A DNA stretch of 48,554 bases from Azovibrio sp. (GCA_026414665.1 JAOAIO010000008.1:1-48554), one strand, 5' to 3'. Positions 25,821 through 35,410 are shown, counted from the first letter of the stretch. The notes: generated from the sequence alone by a model not told the origin. Numbers and translations: made by a program.

Positions 25821-28800
25821 TCAAAAACGCCTCAGATCGAGGCAGAAGGGATGTTCGGGATTGACGACCGGCGGCCGCACCTCGATCTGCCCCGGACTAT
25901 GGCCGAAACGGAAGAAGCGCGCTAGGCGGCGGCTTTCCGCCTCGAAGGCATTGACCGGCAAAGTCGTGAAATTGCGCCCGCCCGGGTGCGCGACGTGATA
26001 CTGACACCCCCCTAGCGAACGCTGCATCCAAGTATCGACGATGTCGAATACCAAAGGGCTGTGCACGCCGATGTCCGGATGCAGGCAGGCCGGCGGCTGC
26101 CAAGCGGGGTAGCGCACCCCGCCGACGAACTCCCCCGCCCGCCCGGTCCGCGCCAGCGGCACCGCCACGCCATTGCAGGTGAGCACGTAGCGGTCCGGGG
26201 CCATGCCACGCAGCTTGACCTCTAGCCGTTCGACCGAGGCATCGACGTAGCGCACCGTGCCGCCGCGGCTTCCCTCCTCGCCCAGCACATGCCAGGGTTC
26301 GAGCGCCTGGCGCAGTTCGAGCACCATGCCCTTGACGGCGAAATCGCCGTACTTGGGAAAGCGAAACTCCAGGTGCGGCGCGAACCATGCCGCTTCGAGC
26401 GGATAGCCGGCGGCGCGGGTCTCCTCGATCACATCGCAAAAATCCTGCTCGACGAAGTGCGGCAGCATGAAACGGTCGTGCAACTCGGTGCCCCAGCGCG
26501 CGAGCCGGGACGGATCGTAAGGCTGCCGCCAAAAGCGGGCCACCAGGGCGCGCAGCAAGAGCTGCTGGGCAAGGCTCATTTGGGCGTGCGGCGGCATCTC
26601 GAAGGCGCGCAGCTCGAGCAGCCCCAGGCGCCCAGCCGGGCCGTCGGGCGAGTAGAGCTTGTCGATGCAAAACTCGGCGCGGTGCGTGTTGCCGGTGACA
26701 TCGACGAGCAAGTTGCGCAGGATGCGGTCGATCCGCCAGGGCGGCACAGCACTGCCCGGCGCCGGGATCTGCTGGAAGGCGATTTCCAGCTCGTAGAGGC
26801 TGTCGTTTCTCGCTTCGTCTACCCGCGGTGCCTGGCTGGTGGGGCCGATGAAGAGGCCCGAGAACAGATAGGAAAGGCTCGGATGGTTGTGCCAGTAGGC
26901 GATCAGGCTCTTCAAAAGGTCAGGCCGGCGCAGGAAGGGGGAGTCCAAAGCCGTCTCGCCGCCCAGGACGAAATGGTTGCCCCCACCCGTGCCCGTGTGC
27001 CGCCCGTCGAGCATGAATTTCTCGGTCGTGAGCCGGCTCTGGCGTGCCGCTTCGTAGAGGTGGGTGGTGCGCTCGACGAGTTCGTCCCAGCTTTTCGCCG
27101 GGTGGATGTTCACCTCGATCACCCCGGGATCGGGGGTGACGCGAAAATGCGCCAGGCGCGGATCGGCAGGCGGCTCGTAGCCTTCGAGCAGCACCGGGAG
27201 CGCGAGCGCTTCGGCCGCGGCTTCGACCGCAGCGATGAGCTCGAGATAATCCTCCAGCGCGGCGGTGGGCGGCATGAAGACATAGAGCTTGCCATCCCGC
27301 GGCTCGGCGCACAGCGCAAGGCGCGTGATCCAGGCCGCGGATTCCTTGGGCAATGGCGCCCGCCCCGCCTCCGCCCCCACGGCCTGGGCAGAATGCGCCG
27401 GCCCTGCCACCTGAGCGCGGATGTCGGCATGGGCGGGCAAGGGCGGAAAAGGCTGGTTCGGATCGGGCTGATGCACGTAGGGGTAATCCGAAGCATCCAC
27501 CCAGGGCAAGGCATCGAGCGGCAAGCGATAGCCGAGCGGCGAGTCCCCCGGGATCAGATAACAACGTTCATCGCGCAAAAACCAGGGTCCGCTCTGCCAC
27601 TGGCCGGTGGCGTTCTTCATGACCGGAAACACGTGGCCGACAGCCTGCTTTAGCCCCTGCGCGAACACCTTGCGCAAACGCTCCCGCTCAAGCGGATCGT
27701 CCAGCCGAGCATCGAAAGGGTCGACGTTCACCGGCAGGCGGCGCTCGCGCCACAGGTAATAGAAGGTGTCCTCGAAGGCAGGGAACACGTATTTCGGGTC
27801 GAGCCCCAGGTTTTGCGCCACCCTCGCTAGAAACTGCTGGCTGTGCGCTGTGGTGACGCCATAGTCGAGCTGCTCATGGGCGTAGAGACTGGGATTACGC
27901 CAAAGCGGCTGCCCATCCCGGCGCCAAAAGCAGTTAAGGCTCCAGCGCGGCAGCTGCTCGCCCGGATACCATTTACCCTGACCAAAGTGCGTCAAGCCGT
28001 AAGGCGCGTACTTGGCGCGCAATCTGTCAAACAGATCGGCGGCACGCAGGCGCTTTTGCGCGCCCAAGGCATCGCTATTCCACTCGGCCGCATCCGGCGC
28101 GTCGATGCCGACGAAGGTAGGCTCGCCGCCCATGGTCAGGCGCACGTCTTGCGCGACGAGATCGGCGTCTACCTGCCTACCGAGAGCTTCGATCTCGGCC
28201 CAGGTGGCCTCGCTGTAGGGCTTCGTGACCCGGGGCGCTTCCCAGATGCGGGTGACGCGCATGGTGTGGCCGAAGTCGACCTCGCACGTATCCACAGCCC
28301 CGGTGATCGGCGCCGCCGAGGAGGGTTCCGGGGTGCAGGCGAGCGGAATATGCCCTTCGCCGGCCAAGAGTCCCGAGGTCGGATCGAGTCCTACCCAGCC
28401 AGCGCCGGGCAGATACACCTCGCACCAGGCATGTAGGTCGGTGAAGTCGGCCGCGGGACCAGAGGGCCCCTCCAAACTCGGCAGGTCGGCTGCCAGCTGG
28501 ATCAGGTAGCCGGAGACGAAGCGCGCCGCCAGCCCCAGGTGGCGCAATAGCTGGACCAGCAACCAGGCAGAATCGCGGCAGGACCCGGAGCGCTTTGCCA
28601 GCGTTTCTTCCGGTGTCTGCACCCCGGGTTCGAGGCGGATGGTGTAAGCGATATGGCGCTGCAACGCTTGATTGAGACCGACGAGAAAGGCCACGCTCGG
28701 CGTCGGCTGCCGCGCTATCCCGTCCAGGTAAGCGCGAAAGCGCGCGCCACAGTCGGGTTCGCCGCGCTGATAGAGATAAGGCGCCAGCTCGTGGCGCTGC

Positions 28801-29126
28801 CAAGCTTCGTAAGCAAAGGGAAACTGCTCGGCATGGGGTTCTAAGAAAAAATCGAAAGGATTGATGACCGATAGCTCAGCCACGAGATCCACCTCGACCC
28901 GGAATTCCCGCGTCGGCTTGGGAAACACCAGACGCGCTAGCCAGTTCGATTGGGGATCCTGCTGCCAGTTGATGAAGTGGGTCTGGGGCGTGACCTTGAG
29001 GCTGTAGGACAAGATCCGCGTGCGCGCATGGGGACAGGGCCGCAGACGGATCACCTGGGGACCCAAATTCACCCGCCGGTCGTAGCGGTAATGCGTGACG
29101 TGATTGAGGGCAACGTGGATGGACAC
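25821..29126 (-). CDS. DUF2126 transglutaminase-like giant protein
   Basis: A 1101-aa cytoplasmic protein. Residues about 1-270 are a bacterial TGase N-terminal domain plus papain-like core with Cys183 (KRSGSCRDSAWLL), His232 (DLHAWCEVYLP) and Asp248 (WVGLDPTSG). The remaining 800 residues are the DUF2126 region, including GGEPTFVGIDAP, WYPGEQLPRWSLNCFWRRDG and HTGTGGGNHFVLGG, which resembles a glutamine-synthetase/GCS-like amidoligase signature as far as I can judge. Such a fusion could both make and cut amide bonds. It lies 36 bases behind Anbu and 89 bases before the ATP-grasp/alpha-E fusion. Confidence 0.93.
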   Translation of the reverse strand: MSIHVALNHVTHYRYDRRVNLGPQVIRLRPCPHARTRILSYSLKVTPQTHFINWQQDPQSNWLARLVFPKPTREFRVEVDLVAELSVINPFDFFLEPHAEQFPFAYEAWQRHELAPYLYQRGEPDCGARFRAYLDGIARQPTPSVAFLVGLNQALQRHIAYTIRLEPGVQTPEETLAKRSGSCRDSAWLLVQLLRHLGLAARFVSGYLIQLAADLPSLEGPSGPAADFTDLHAWCEVYLPGAGWVGLDPTSGLLAGEGHIPLACTPEPSSAAPITGAVDTCEVDFGHTMRVTRIWEAPRVTKPYSEATWAEIEALGRQVDADLVAQDVRLTMGGEPTFVGIDAPDAAEWNSDALGAQKRLRAADLFDRLRAKYAPYGLTHFGQGKWYPGEQLPRWSLNCFWRRDGQPLWRNPSLYAHEQLDYGVTTAHSQQFLARVAQNLGLDPKYVFPAFEDTFYYLWRERRLPVNVDPFDARLDDPLERERLRKVFAQGLKQAVGHVFPVMKNATGQWQSGPWFLRDERCYLIPGDSPLGYRLPLDALPWVDASDYPYVHQPDPNQPFPPLPAHADIRAQVAGPAHSAQAVGAEAGRAPLPKESAAWITRLALCAEPRDGKLYVFMPPTAALEDYLELIAAVEAAAEALALPVLLEGYEPPADPRLAHFRVTPDPGVIEVNIHPAKSWDELVERTTHLYEAARQSRLTTEKFMLDGRHTGTGGGNHFVLGGETALDSPFLRRPDLLKSLIAYWHNHPSLSYLFSGLFIGPTSQAPRVDEARNDSLYELEIAFQQIPAPGSAVPPWRIDRILRNLLVDVTGNTHRAEFCIDKLYSPDGPAGRLGLLELRAFEMPPHAQMSLAQQLLLRALVARFWRQPYDPSRLARWGTELHDRFMLPHFVEQDFCDVIEETRAAGYPLEAAWFAPHLEFRFPKYGDFAVKGMVLELRQALEPWHVLGEEGSRGGTVRYVDASVERLEVKLRGMAPDRYVLTCNGVAVPLARTGRAGEFVGGVRYPAWQPPACLHPDIGVHSPLVFDIVDTWMQRSLGGCQYHVAHPGGRNFTTLPVNAFEAESRRLARFFRFGHSPGQIEVRPPVVNPEHPFCLDLRRF

Positions 29127-29162
29127 GGGTTCTCCCTTCTGCGCCGGGCAGGATGCAAGACG

Positions 29163-29900
29163 TTACTGAAAATGCCGCCAGTCTGGATCGGGCAAGGCGG
29201 CAAAAGCCTGGCGCAGGCTTTGTCCCCATTGCGCGTGCAGGTGCTTGAAGTAGGCGTTGTCATGGTCGATGACATGGTGCTCGGCGATCCTGAAGGCATC
29301 GCGGGCGTAGATGAGTAGATCGAGCGGCAGGCCGACGGATAGATTCGAACGAATGGTCGAATCCATGGAAATCAGGGCGCACTTGGCGGCTTCGTCGAGG
29401 CCGGTGCTGCGCGTTACCACCCGGTCGATGATGGGCTTGCCGTACTTCGATTCGCCGATCTGGAAATACGGCGTTTCCGGGGTGGCTTCGATGAAGTTGC
29501 CGGCGGCGTAGATCATGAACACCCGCGGCGGCTCGCCTTTGATTTGTCCGCCCAGAATCAGCGAGGCGTTGAAATCGATGCCAAACGCCTTGAGCGCCGC
29601 CGCATCCCGAGCGTAGATCTCGCGCAGGCAGTCGCCGACATGACGAGCCGCCTCGAACATGTTCTTGACCCGATCGAGATTCACGCCTTTCTTGGCCGCG
29701 AGCTTCTCGCGCAGCAGATTCACCACCGATTGGCTGATAGAGAGATTCCCGGCGGTCATCAGCACCATGACGCGCTCGCCCTGGCGCTCGAAGGCGTGCA
29801 GCTTGCGAAAGCTGTTGATGTGATCGACCCCGGCATTGGTGCGCGAGTCGGACAAAAACACCAAGCCCGCATCCAGACACATCGCCACGCAGTAGGTCAT
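29163..29900 (-). CDS. Anbu, proteasome-type beta-subunit homologue
   Basis: A 245-aa member of the N-terminal-nucleophile hydrolases related to HslV and proteasome beta subunits. The mature N-terminus after Met removal would be Thr (TYCVAMCLDAGLVFLSDSRT), the known Anbu pattern, with SDSRTNAG holding the Asp near the catalytic Thr. No HslU-type ATPase gene is nearby. ATGA overlap with the upstream alpha-E gene shows coupling. In Anbu gene clusters of other proteobacteria, ATP-grasp, alpha-E and transglutaminase genes are the usual partners, so a peptide-tag or amide-ligation pathway has been proposed; its product is unknown. Confidence 0.95.
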   Translation of the reverse strand: MTYCVAMCLDAGLVFLSDSRTNAGVDHINSFRKLHAFERQGERVMVLMTAGNLSISQSVVNLLREKLAAKKGVNLDRVKNMFEAARHVGDCLREIYARDAAALKAFGIDFNASLILGGQIKGEPPRVFMIYAAGNFIEATPETPYFQIGESKYGKPIIDRVVTRSTGLDEAAKCALISMDSTIRSNLSVGLPLDLLIYARDAFRIAEHHVIDHDNAYFKHLHAQWGQSLRQAFAALPDPDWRHFQ

Positions 29901-30844
29901 GCGGCCTCCTGCACAGGGACGAGAAAGTCGCGGCTGATACCGTTGCCCAGGTCGTAGATGCGCTCCATGAAATCGCTCAAATATTCGTGCAGCCCGTGTT
30001 CGAGAATGTCCTCGATGCGGGCATAGCGGATCTCGCAGTAAAGCTGCCCGGCCCGGCGCAGGGTCTCGCCGGACTGGCGGTTGGCGAGCAGCTCCAGATT
30101 TTTCACCACGCCTTTAAGACAAAAGAGCAAGGAGCGCGGCATGTCCGGCTGCAAAATCAACAGCTCGGCCACCCGCTCCGGGTTGATCACGGCGCGGTAG
30201 GTCTTGCGATACACCTCGAAGGCCGACACCGAGCGCAACAGGGCGCCCCATTGGTAGAAGTCGCTGGTGCCCTCCTCCCCCTTCGGCTTCAGCACGTGGT
30301 ACTTCACGTCCAGGATGCGCGCCGTGTTGTCGGCGCGCTCGAGCAAGGTCCCCAGGCGGATGAAGTGAAAAGCCTCGTCCTGCAGCATGGTGCCCAGGGT
30401 AACGCCGCGCAGCAGCGAAGACTTGGTCTTGACCCACTCGAAGAATTCACCGGGGCCATTGGCCGTGAGCTGTTCGTAGCTCTGACCGCGCAGCTCCAGC
30501 CAAGTGGCATTGAGGGTCTCCCACATCTCGGCGGTGATGGTGCCGCGCACCGCATGAGCGTTTTCGCGGCTCATGCGTAGGCAAGAATAGAGCGAAGAGG
30601 GGTTGTCCGGGTCGCTCACCATGAAACGCAGGACGTTGTCGCCATTCACCTCGCGGTATTTGCGGGCAAAGTTCGTCTCCAAGCTGTTCAAGACGAGCAC
30701 GGCATTCCAGTTCTGGTTCGCGGCCGCGAGCGACTGCGGCACCATCGACATCTGCCAAGTCACGTCGAGCAGACGGGCCAAATTCTCGGCACGCTCGGTA
30801 TAGCGCGACATCCAAAACAAGTGATCGGCGGTACGGCTTAGCAT
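29897..30844 (-). CDS. Alpha-E domain-containing protein
   Basis: A 315-aa helical protein beginning LSRTADHLFWMSRYTERAEN and containing ERADNTARILDVKYH and SRENAHAVRGTITAEMWETLN, the alpha-E (DUF403) signatures. It is the free-standing version of the C-terminal half of the fusion protein at 23218. Function unknown; it regularly accompanies circularly permuted ATP-grasp proteins. GGGAG precedes the ATG at 30844. It follows the ATP-grasp gene by 14 bases and overlaps Anbu by 4. Confidence 0.94.
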   Translation of the reverse strand: MLSRTADHLFWMSRYTERAENLARLLDVTWQMSMVPQSLAAANQNWNAVLVLNSLETNFARKYREVNGDNVLRFMVSDPDNPSSLYSCLRMSRENAHAVRGTITAEMWETLNATWLELRGQSYEQLTANGPGEFFEWVKTKSSLLRGVTLGTMLQDEAFHFIRLGTLLERADNTARILDVKYHVLKPKGEEGTSDFYQWGALLRSVSAFEVYRKTYRAVINPERVAELLILQPDMPRSLLFCLKGVVKNLELLANRQSGETLRRAGQLYCEIRYARIEDILEHGLHEYLSDFMERIYDLGNGISRDFLVPVQEAA

Positions 30845-30858
30845 TTTGCGCTCCCTTC

Positions 30859-32268
30859 TCAATCTTCCAGTACCCAGGTGTCCTTGGTGCCGCCGCCCTG
30901 GGACGAATTCACCACGAGGGAACCTTCGCGCAGCGCCACCCGAGTGAGGCCGCCCGGCACCATCTGGATGCCATGGCCGGAAAGCACGAAGGGGCGCAGG
31001 TCGATGTGCCGTGGGGCGATGCCGCTGTCGACGAAGGTCGGGCAATTGGAAAGCGCCAGCGTCGGCTGGGCGATGTAGCCCTCGGGCTTGGCCAACAGCA
31101 ATTGGCGGAAGTGCTCGATCTCGGCCAAGGTAGCGGCAGGCCCCACCAACATGCCGTAGCCACCCGCGCCATGCACTTCCTTGACCACCAGTTCGGGCAG
31201 ATGGGCGAGCACGTATTTCAGGTCCTCGGGCTTCCGGCACATATAGGTGGGCACGTTGTTGAGGATGGGTTCCTCGCCCAGATAGAAGCGAATCATCTCC
31301 GGCACGTAGGGGTAGATGGACTTGTCGTCCGCCACCCCGGTGCCGATGGCATTCGCCAGCGTCACACGGCCCGCCTTGTAGGCCCGGAGCAGACCCGGCA
31401 CGCCCAGCATGGAATCGGCCCGGAAGGCTTCCGGGTCGAGAAAATCGTCATCCACCCGGCGGTAGATCACATCCACCCGCTTCGGTCCCTGGGTAGTGCG
31501 CATGTAGACCGTGTCGTCCTGGACGAACAGGTCGCGCCCCTCCACCAATTCGATACCCATCTGCTGGGCCAGGAAGGTGTGTTCGAAATAGGCGCTGTTG
31601 TAAGCGCCGGGGGTCAGCACCACGCAGGTGGGGTCGGTGACACCTAGTGGCGCCACGGCGCGCAGATTGTCCAAGAGCAGATCCGGGTAGTGCTGCACCG
31701 GCGCCACTTTGTGCGTGGCGAAGAGCTCCGGGAAGAGGCGCATCATCATCTTCCGGTCTTCGATCATGTAGGAGACCCCGGATGGGACGCGCAGGTTGTC
31801 CTCTAGGACATAAAACTCGCCGGCGCCGGCGCGCACCACGTCCACTCCGGCGATGTGCGCGTAGATCTGGCCGGGCACATCCACCCCCTGCATCTCGGGC
31901 CGATACTGGCCGTTTTGCAGCACCTGCTCGACGGGAATGCGCCCAGCCTTGAGGATTTCCCGCGCGTGGTAGATATCGTGCAAGAAGGCGTTCAAGGCTT
32001 TCACCCGCTGCCGCAGCCCGGCCGCCATGTCGTTCCATTCCGCGGCTGGAATGATGCGGGGGATGATGTCAAAGGGGATCAGCCGCTCCTTGCCCGCCTC
32101 TTCCCCATAGACGGCGAAGGTAATGCCCACCCGACGGAAAGCCAGATCGCCCTCGGCGCGTTTTCTGGCGATGCGTTCGGCGGACGTGCTGGCAAGCCAT
32201 TCGGCATAGCGGCGGTAGTGCGGCCGGACACTGCCGTCTGCAGCGTGCATTTCGTTGTAGTAGGCCAT
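30859..32268 (-). CDS. Circularly permuted type 2 ATP-grasp protein
   Basis: A 469-aa putative amide ligase that heads the Anbu cluster. It has YNEMHAADGSVRPHYRRYAEWL at the start (split here as family opening), VVLTPGAYNSAYFEHTFLA, RVDVIYRRVDDDFLDPEAF and the Gly-rich ATP-binding loop VVKEVHGAGGYGMLVGP, and ends GGGTKDTWVLED. All expected ATP-grasp elements seem present, unlike the divergent copy in the fusion. ATG at 32268 follows GGGAG; an upstream start at 32316 would add 16 residues. Substrate unknown. Confidence 0.93.
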   Translation of the reverse strand: MAYYNEMHAADGSVRPHYRRYAEWLASTSAERIARKRAEGDLAFRRVGITFAVYGEEAGKERLIPFDIIPRIIPAAEWNDMAAGLRQRVKALNAFLHDIYHAREILKAGRIPVEQVLQNGQYRPEMQGVDVPGQIYAHIAGVDVVRAGAGEFYVLEDNLRVPSGVSYMIEDRKMMMRLFPELFATHKVAPVQHYPDLLLDNLRAVAPLGVTDPTCVVLTPGAYNSAYFEHTFLAQQMGIELVEGRDLFVQDDTVYMRTTQGPKRVDVIYRRVDDDFLDPEAFRADSMLGVPGLLRAYKAGRVTLANAIGTGVADDKSIYPYVPEMIRFYLGEEPILNNVPTYMCRKPEDLKYVLAHLPELVVKEVHGAGGYGMLVGPAATLAEIEHFRQLLLAKPEGYIAQPTLALSNCPTFVDSGIAPRHIDLRPFVLSGHGIQMVPGGLTRVALREGSLVVNSSQGGGTKDTWVLED

Positions 32269-32449
32269 GAGCGCTCCCGTTTCTGGATCGAACGGGCAGC
32301 TTTCAGCACGCACCATGCCAGCGGCAAAGATGCCTTGATATTCAAAGACCTAGAAAAAAAACACCAGCCCCCGAGGCGAAACCAGCGGAGCGATGCACAA
32401 GCGCGGTGCAAAAAAACGAAGGCCACGCACCATGCACCAGAATGGCCAA

Positions 32450-32476
32450 CGCTCGGCCTGGGGGATAGGCCGAGCG
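32450..32476 (-). terminator. Stem-loop after the chemoreceptor gene
   Basis: A perfect 10-bp stem, CGCTCGGCCT/AGGCCGAGCG with a 7-base loop, begins 14 bases after the chemoreceptor stop. It has no T-run, so it is at best a Rho-assisted terminator. The 222-base gap (32269-32490) also must hold the promoter of the ATP-grasp cluster, which I cannot place. Confidence 0.5.
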
Positions 32477-32490
32477 CCGGGAAAAGAAGA

Positions 32491-34101
32491 TTAACCGCGC
32501 ATGTAGCGGAAATACTGAATCAGCTGCCGCAACGCATCGGCCACCTGAGCCAGGTCCTGGGTACGCCGGCAGGCCGTGTCCAGATGCGCGACGTTTTCCT
32601 CGATGCCGGCGAGAATGCGCGACAGATGTCCGGCAATATCCTCAGTAGCGCGCGACTCCTCGGCGGCAGCCTGAGCGATTTGCTGCGCCAAGACGCTCAT
32701 GGACTCGCCGCGGCTACCGACTTCGGCCAAGCCCGCGTCGGAGCGGTCCATGGCCTGGTCGGCATCGACGACTTGGGCCCCAGCCTGTTCCATCGCCGCT
32801 AAGGCTTCCTGGGTGACGCTCTGAATCTCGGCCACGGTACGGCTGATCTCGGCGGTTTGGCTACCGGCCCGGTCGGCGAGCTTACGCACCTCGTCGGCCA
32901 CCACGGCGAAGCCCCGCCCAGCCTCGCCGGCGCGCGCCGCCTCGATCGCGGCGTTGAGCGCCAAGAGATTGGTTTGCTCCGCAATCTCCTGAATGCCCCG
33001 CGATACGGCGCCAATCTGCCGAATCGAATCAAAGAGCTGGCGCATGGTCTGGCTCGCGCGCTCGACGGTCTCCACCACCCGATGCGAAGCCTGCCGTCCC
33101 TCGCGCATACGCGCCATCGCGTCGCCTAGCAGCTCCCGCGAGGCATCGACCGCCGCAGCAGTTTCCTTCGCCCCTGCCGCCACCTGGCGGGCGGCGGAAC
33201 TGAGCTCTTCGACATCGGCGGCAATATGCGAAACGGATTCGGACTGGCGCGCCGATTCCCCGTGGATGGTACCCATTTCCTCCTTGAGATGGCCCGAATC
33301 GCCCTTGATGCGCTGCGCTGCTTCGGCGATTTCGGCAAGCATCACCTTGAGATGCGCTTGCATCGTGATCATGGCATGGTACATCCGCCCCAACTCATCG
33401 CGGCGGTGCTTGGGGATGTTGTCGGTCAAATCGCCTTGGGCAATGTGATCCATGACGCGGGTCGCCTGTTCGATCCCGGACAAGGTCTGGCCCTGCCAGC
33501 GTATGAGCAGTAAGCCAGCCACGATACCCGCCAACCCTAGGCCGTTCCCCACCCAGGTGGCGAGCTGGCTATCGGCGGCGAAGATGCCGAGGAAGTTGGA
33601 CACGAGCTGCAGCAGCACCAAAAGCAGCGCCAGCCCCAGTAGTTTGCTGCGTAGCGCCAACGGCGCGCGGCCGGGCATGGGCAGGCTGCCACCGCTCGCG
33701 TTCAAGCGCGCATAGCACTGCTCGGCGGCCTGGACCTGCTCCCGGGTGGGCGCGGTGCGCACCGACATGTAGCCGATGGTCGCGTCATTCTGGCGCACCG
33801 GCACGACCAAGGCGTCGACCCAATAGTGGTCGCCATTCTTACAACGGTTCTTGACGATGCCCTGCCAGGGCAGGCCCGCCTGCACCGTGGCCCACAACTG
33901 GGCAAAGGCTTGGGGCGGCATGTCGGGATGGCGCACCAGATTGTGGCTTTGTCCGATCAATTCATCGCGCGAAAAACCGCTGATCTCGACGAATGTATCG
34001 TTGGCATAGGTGATCACGCCCTTCAAATCGGTGCGTGAAACGATGTAACAGCCCGGGGGAAACGGCACTTCCCGCTGCGTTACTGGCAGATTCTTTTTCA
34101 A
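32491..34101 (-). CDS. Aer-like methyl-accepting chemotaxis protein with PAS sensor
   Basis: A 536-aa receptor. PAS domain about residues 15-115 (GVITYANDTFVEISGF, RHPDMPPQAFAQLW, NRCKNGDHYWVDALV), a hydrophobic membrane hairpin about 150-205, HAMP-like linker and the signalling domain with EIAEQTNLLALNAAIEAARAGE. The PAS sequence is of the Aer redox/energy-sensing type. A TTG start at 34101 is chosen: it yields KKNLPVTQREVPF directly after the start, the family opening, and AGGGAGGAG sits 6 bases before it. ATGs further upstream would place that ribosome site inside the reading frame. It follows a clear terminator behind the thiolase gene. Confidence 0.93.
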   Translation of the reverse strand: MKKNLPVTQREVPFPPGCYIVSRTDLKGVITYANDTFVEISGFSRDELIGQSHNLVRHPDMPPQAFAQLWATVQAGLPWQGIVKNRCKNGDHYWVDALVVPVRQNDATIGYMSVRTAPTREQVQAAEQCYARLNASGGSLPMPGRAPLALRSKLLGLALLLVLLQLVSNFLGIFAADSQLATWVGNGLGLAGIVAGLLLIRWQGQTLSGIEQATRVMDHIAQGDLTDNIPKHRRDELGRMYHAMITMQAHLKVMLAEIAEAAQRIKGDSGHLKEEMGTIHGESARQSESVSHIAADVEELSSAARQVAAGAKETAAAVDASRELLGDAMARMREGRQASHRVVETVERASQTMRQLFDSIRQIGAVSRGIQEIAEQTNLLALNAAIEAARAGEAGRGFAVVADEVRKLADRAGSQTAEISRTVAEIQSVTQEALAAMEQAGAQVVDADQAMDRSDAGLAEVGSRGESMSVLAQQIAQAAAEESRATEDIAGHLSRILAGIEENVAHLDTACRRTQDLAQVADALRQLIQYFRYMRG

Positions 34102-34174
34102 ACCAGACTCCTCCCTCATGCTCTGTCGGCACTTTTCCGACATCATAGCCTAAGGTACGCATGTTTCGTGCCAA

Positions 34175-34202
34175 TAAAAAACGGCACCCGCAAGTGCCGT
34201 TT
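34175..34202 (-). terminator. Rho-independent terminator of the thiolase gene
   Basis: On the minus strand, AAACGGCAC, a 6-base loop, GTGCCGTTT continuing into a run of T. Perfect 9-bp stem 26 bases after the thiolase stop; separates it from the chemoreceptor gene. Confidence 0.88.
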
Positions 34203-34228
34203 GCATTAGGACCCAGACGCTCGTTCCC

Positions 34229-35410
34229 TTACAAGCGCTCGTAAATGGTGGTAATGCCCTGGCCACCGCCGATACACATCGTCGCCATGCCGTAGCGGGC
34301 CCCGGAGCGATGCATTTCGTGAATGAGCTTGGTGACGATGACGCTGCCGGTGGCCCCAACCGGATGGCCGAGAGCGATGGCGCCGCCATTGACATTGGTC
34401 TTGGCGGGATCGAGCCCCAGCCCCCGCGCCACGGCAATCGACTGGGCGGCAAAGGCTTCGTTCGATTCGATCACGTCGATCTGGTCGAGCGTCAAGCCGG
34501 CTTTCTGAAGCGCGATCTTGGAAGAAGGAATGGGACCCTCGCCCATCACGTCGTTCGGCACGCCGGCAATCGCATAAGACACGAGACGCGCCATCGGCTT
34601 GTAGCCGCACGCGGCAGCCTTGGCGGCATCGGCAAGCACCAAGAAGGCCGCGGCATCATTGATGCCGGACGCGTTGCCGGCGGTGACGGTGCCATCCTTC
34701 TTGAAGGCCGGTTTCATCTTGGCGAGCGCTTCGAGCGTAGTGCCCGGTTTCAGATGCTCGTCAGTATCGAACACCACATCGCCCTTCTTGGTCTGGAAGG
34801 TGATGGGCACGATCTGGCCCTTGAAGCGGCCTTCGGCCTGGGCGGCCGCGGCGCGACGCTGCGATTCGACGGCATAGGCATCCTGCTCCTCGCGGCTGAT
34901 GCCCCACTTGGCCGCCAGATTCTCGGCGGTAATGCCCATGTGGCCGACACCAAACGGATCCGTGAGCACGGCCACCATGGCATCGATCGCCTTGGTATCG
35001 CCCATGCGCGCCCCGGCACGCAGCGCCGGCAGCAGATAGGCGCCGCGCGACATGACTTCGACCCCGCCGGCCACGGCGAAATCGGCATCCCCCAGCATGA
35101 TGGCCTGAGCGGACGAGACGATGGCCTGCTGCGCCGAACCGCACAGGCGATTCACGGCGAAAGCGACGGAATCCATGCTCATGCCGCCCTGGATGGTAGC
35201 GACGCGGGCGACATAGGGATAACGGGATTCGGTGGGAATGCAGTTACCGACGGTGGCGAACGTAACCTGCTTGGGATCGACACCGGCACGGGCGATGGCC
35301 TCTTTGACCACCAAACCGCCCAGCTCGGCGGGTTCCATGTCCTTCAGCGAGCCATTGAAGGCGCCGATGGCAGAACGAACAGCACTCAGAACGACGACAT
35401 CCTTACTCAT
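34229..35410 (-). CDS. Acetyl-CoA C-acetyltransferase (thiolase)
   Basis: Condenses two acetyl-CoA to acetoacetyl-CoA, or the reverse; 393 aa. The active-site cysteine is in NRLCGSAQQAI, with ESNEAFAAQ, NVNGGAIALGHPVGATG and the C-terminal CIGGGQG cysteine. The sequence fits PhaA/AtoB biosynthetic thiolases; no phaB or phaC is adjacent, so a pathway cannot be assigned. The start is set at 35410 (MSKDVVVLSAVRSAIG): the ATG at 35416 touches the GAGGAG ribosome site, leaving no spacing. It lies 25 bases after the CobD-like pseudogene. Confidence 0.95.
   Translation of the reverse strand: MSKDVVVLSAVRSAIGAFNGSLKDMEPAELGGLVVKEAIARAGVDPKQVTFATVGNCIPTESRYPYVARVATIQGGMSMDSVAFAVNRLCGSAQQAIVSSAQAIMLGDADFAVAGGVEVMSRGAYLLPALRAGARMGDTKAIDAMVAVLTDPFGVGHMGITAENLAAKWGISREEQDAYAVESQRRAAAAQAEGRFKGQIVPITFQTKKGDVVFDTDEHLKPGTTLEALAKMKPAFKKDGTVTAGNASGINDAAAFLVLADAAKAAACGYKPMARLVSYAIAGVPNDVMGEGPIPSSKIALQKAGLTLDQIDVIESNEAFAAQSIAVARGLGLDPAKTNVNGGAIALGHPVGATGSVIVTKLIHEMHRSGARYGMATMCIGGGQGITTIYERL

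Noticed and set aside
26289-27653. 454-codon plus-strand frame
   Set aside because: Antisense shadow of the DUF2126 protein.
29163-29900. HslV protease subunit
   Set aside because: No hslU neighbour, longer than HslV, and the start TYCVAMCLDAGLVFLSDSRT is the Anbu pattern, as is the gene context.
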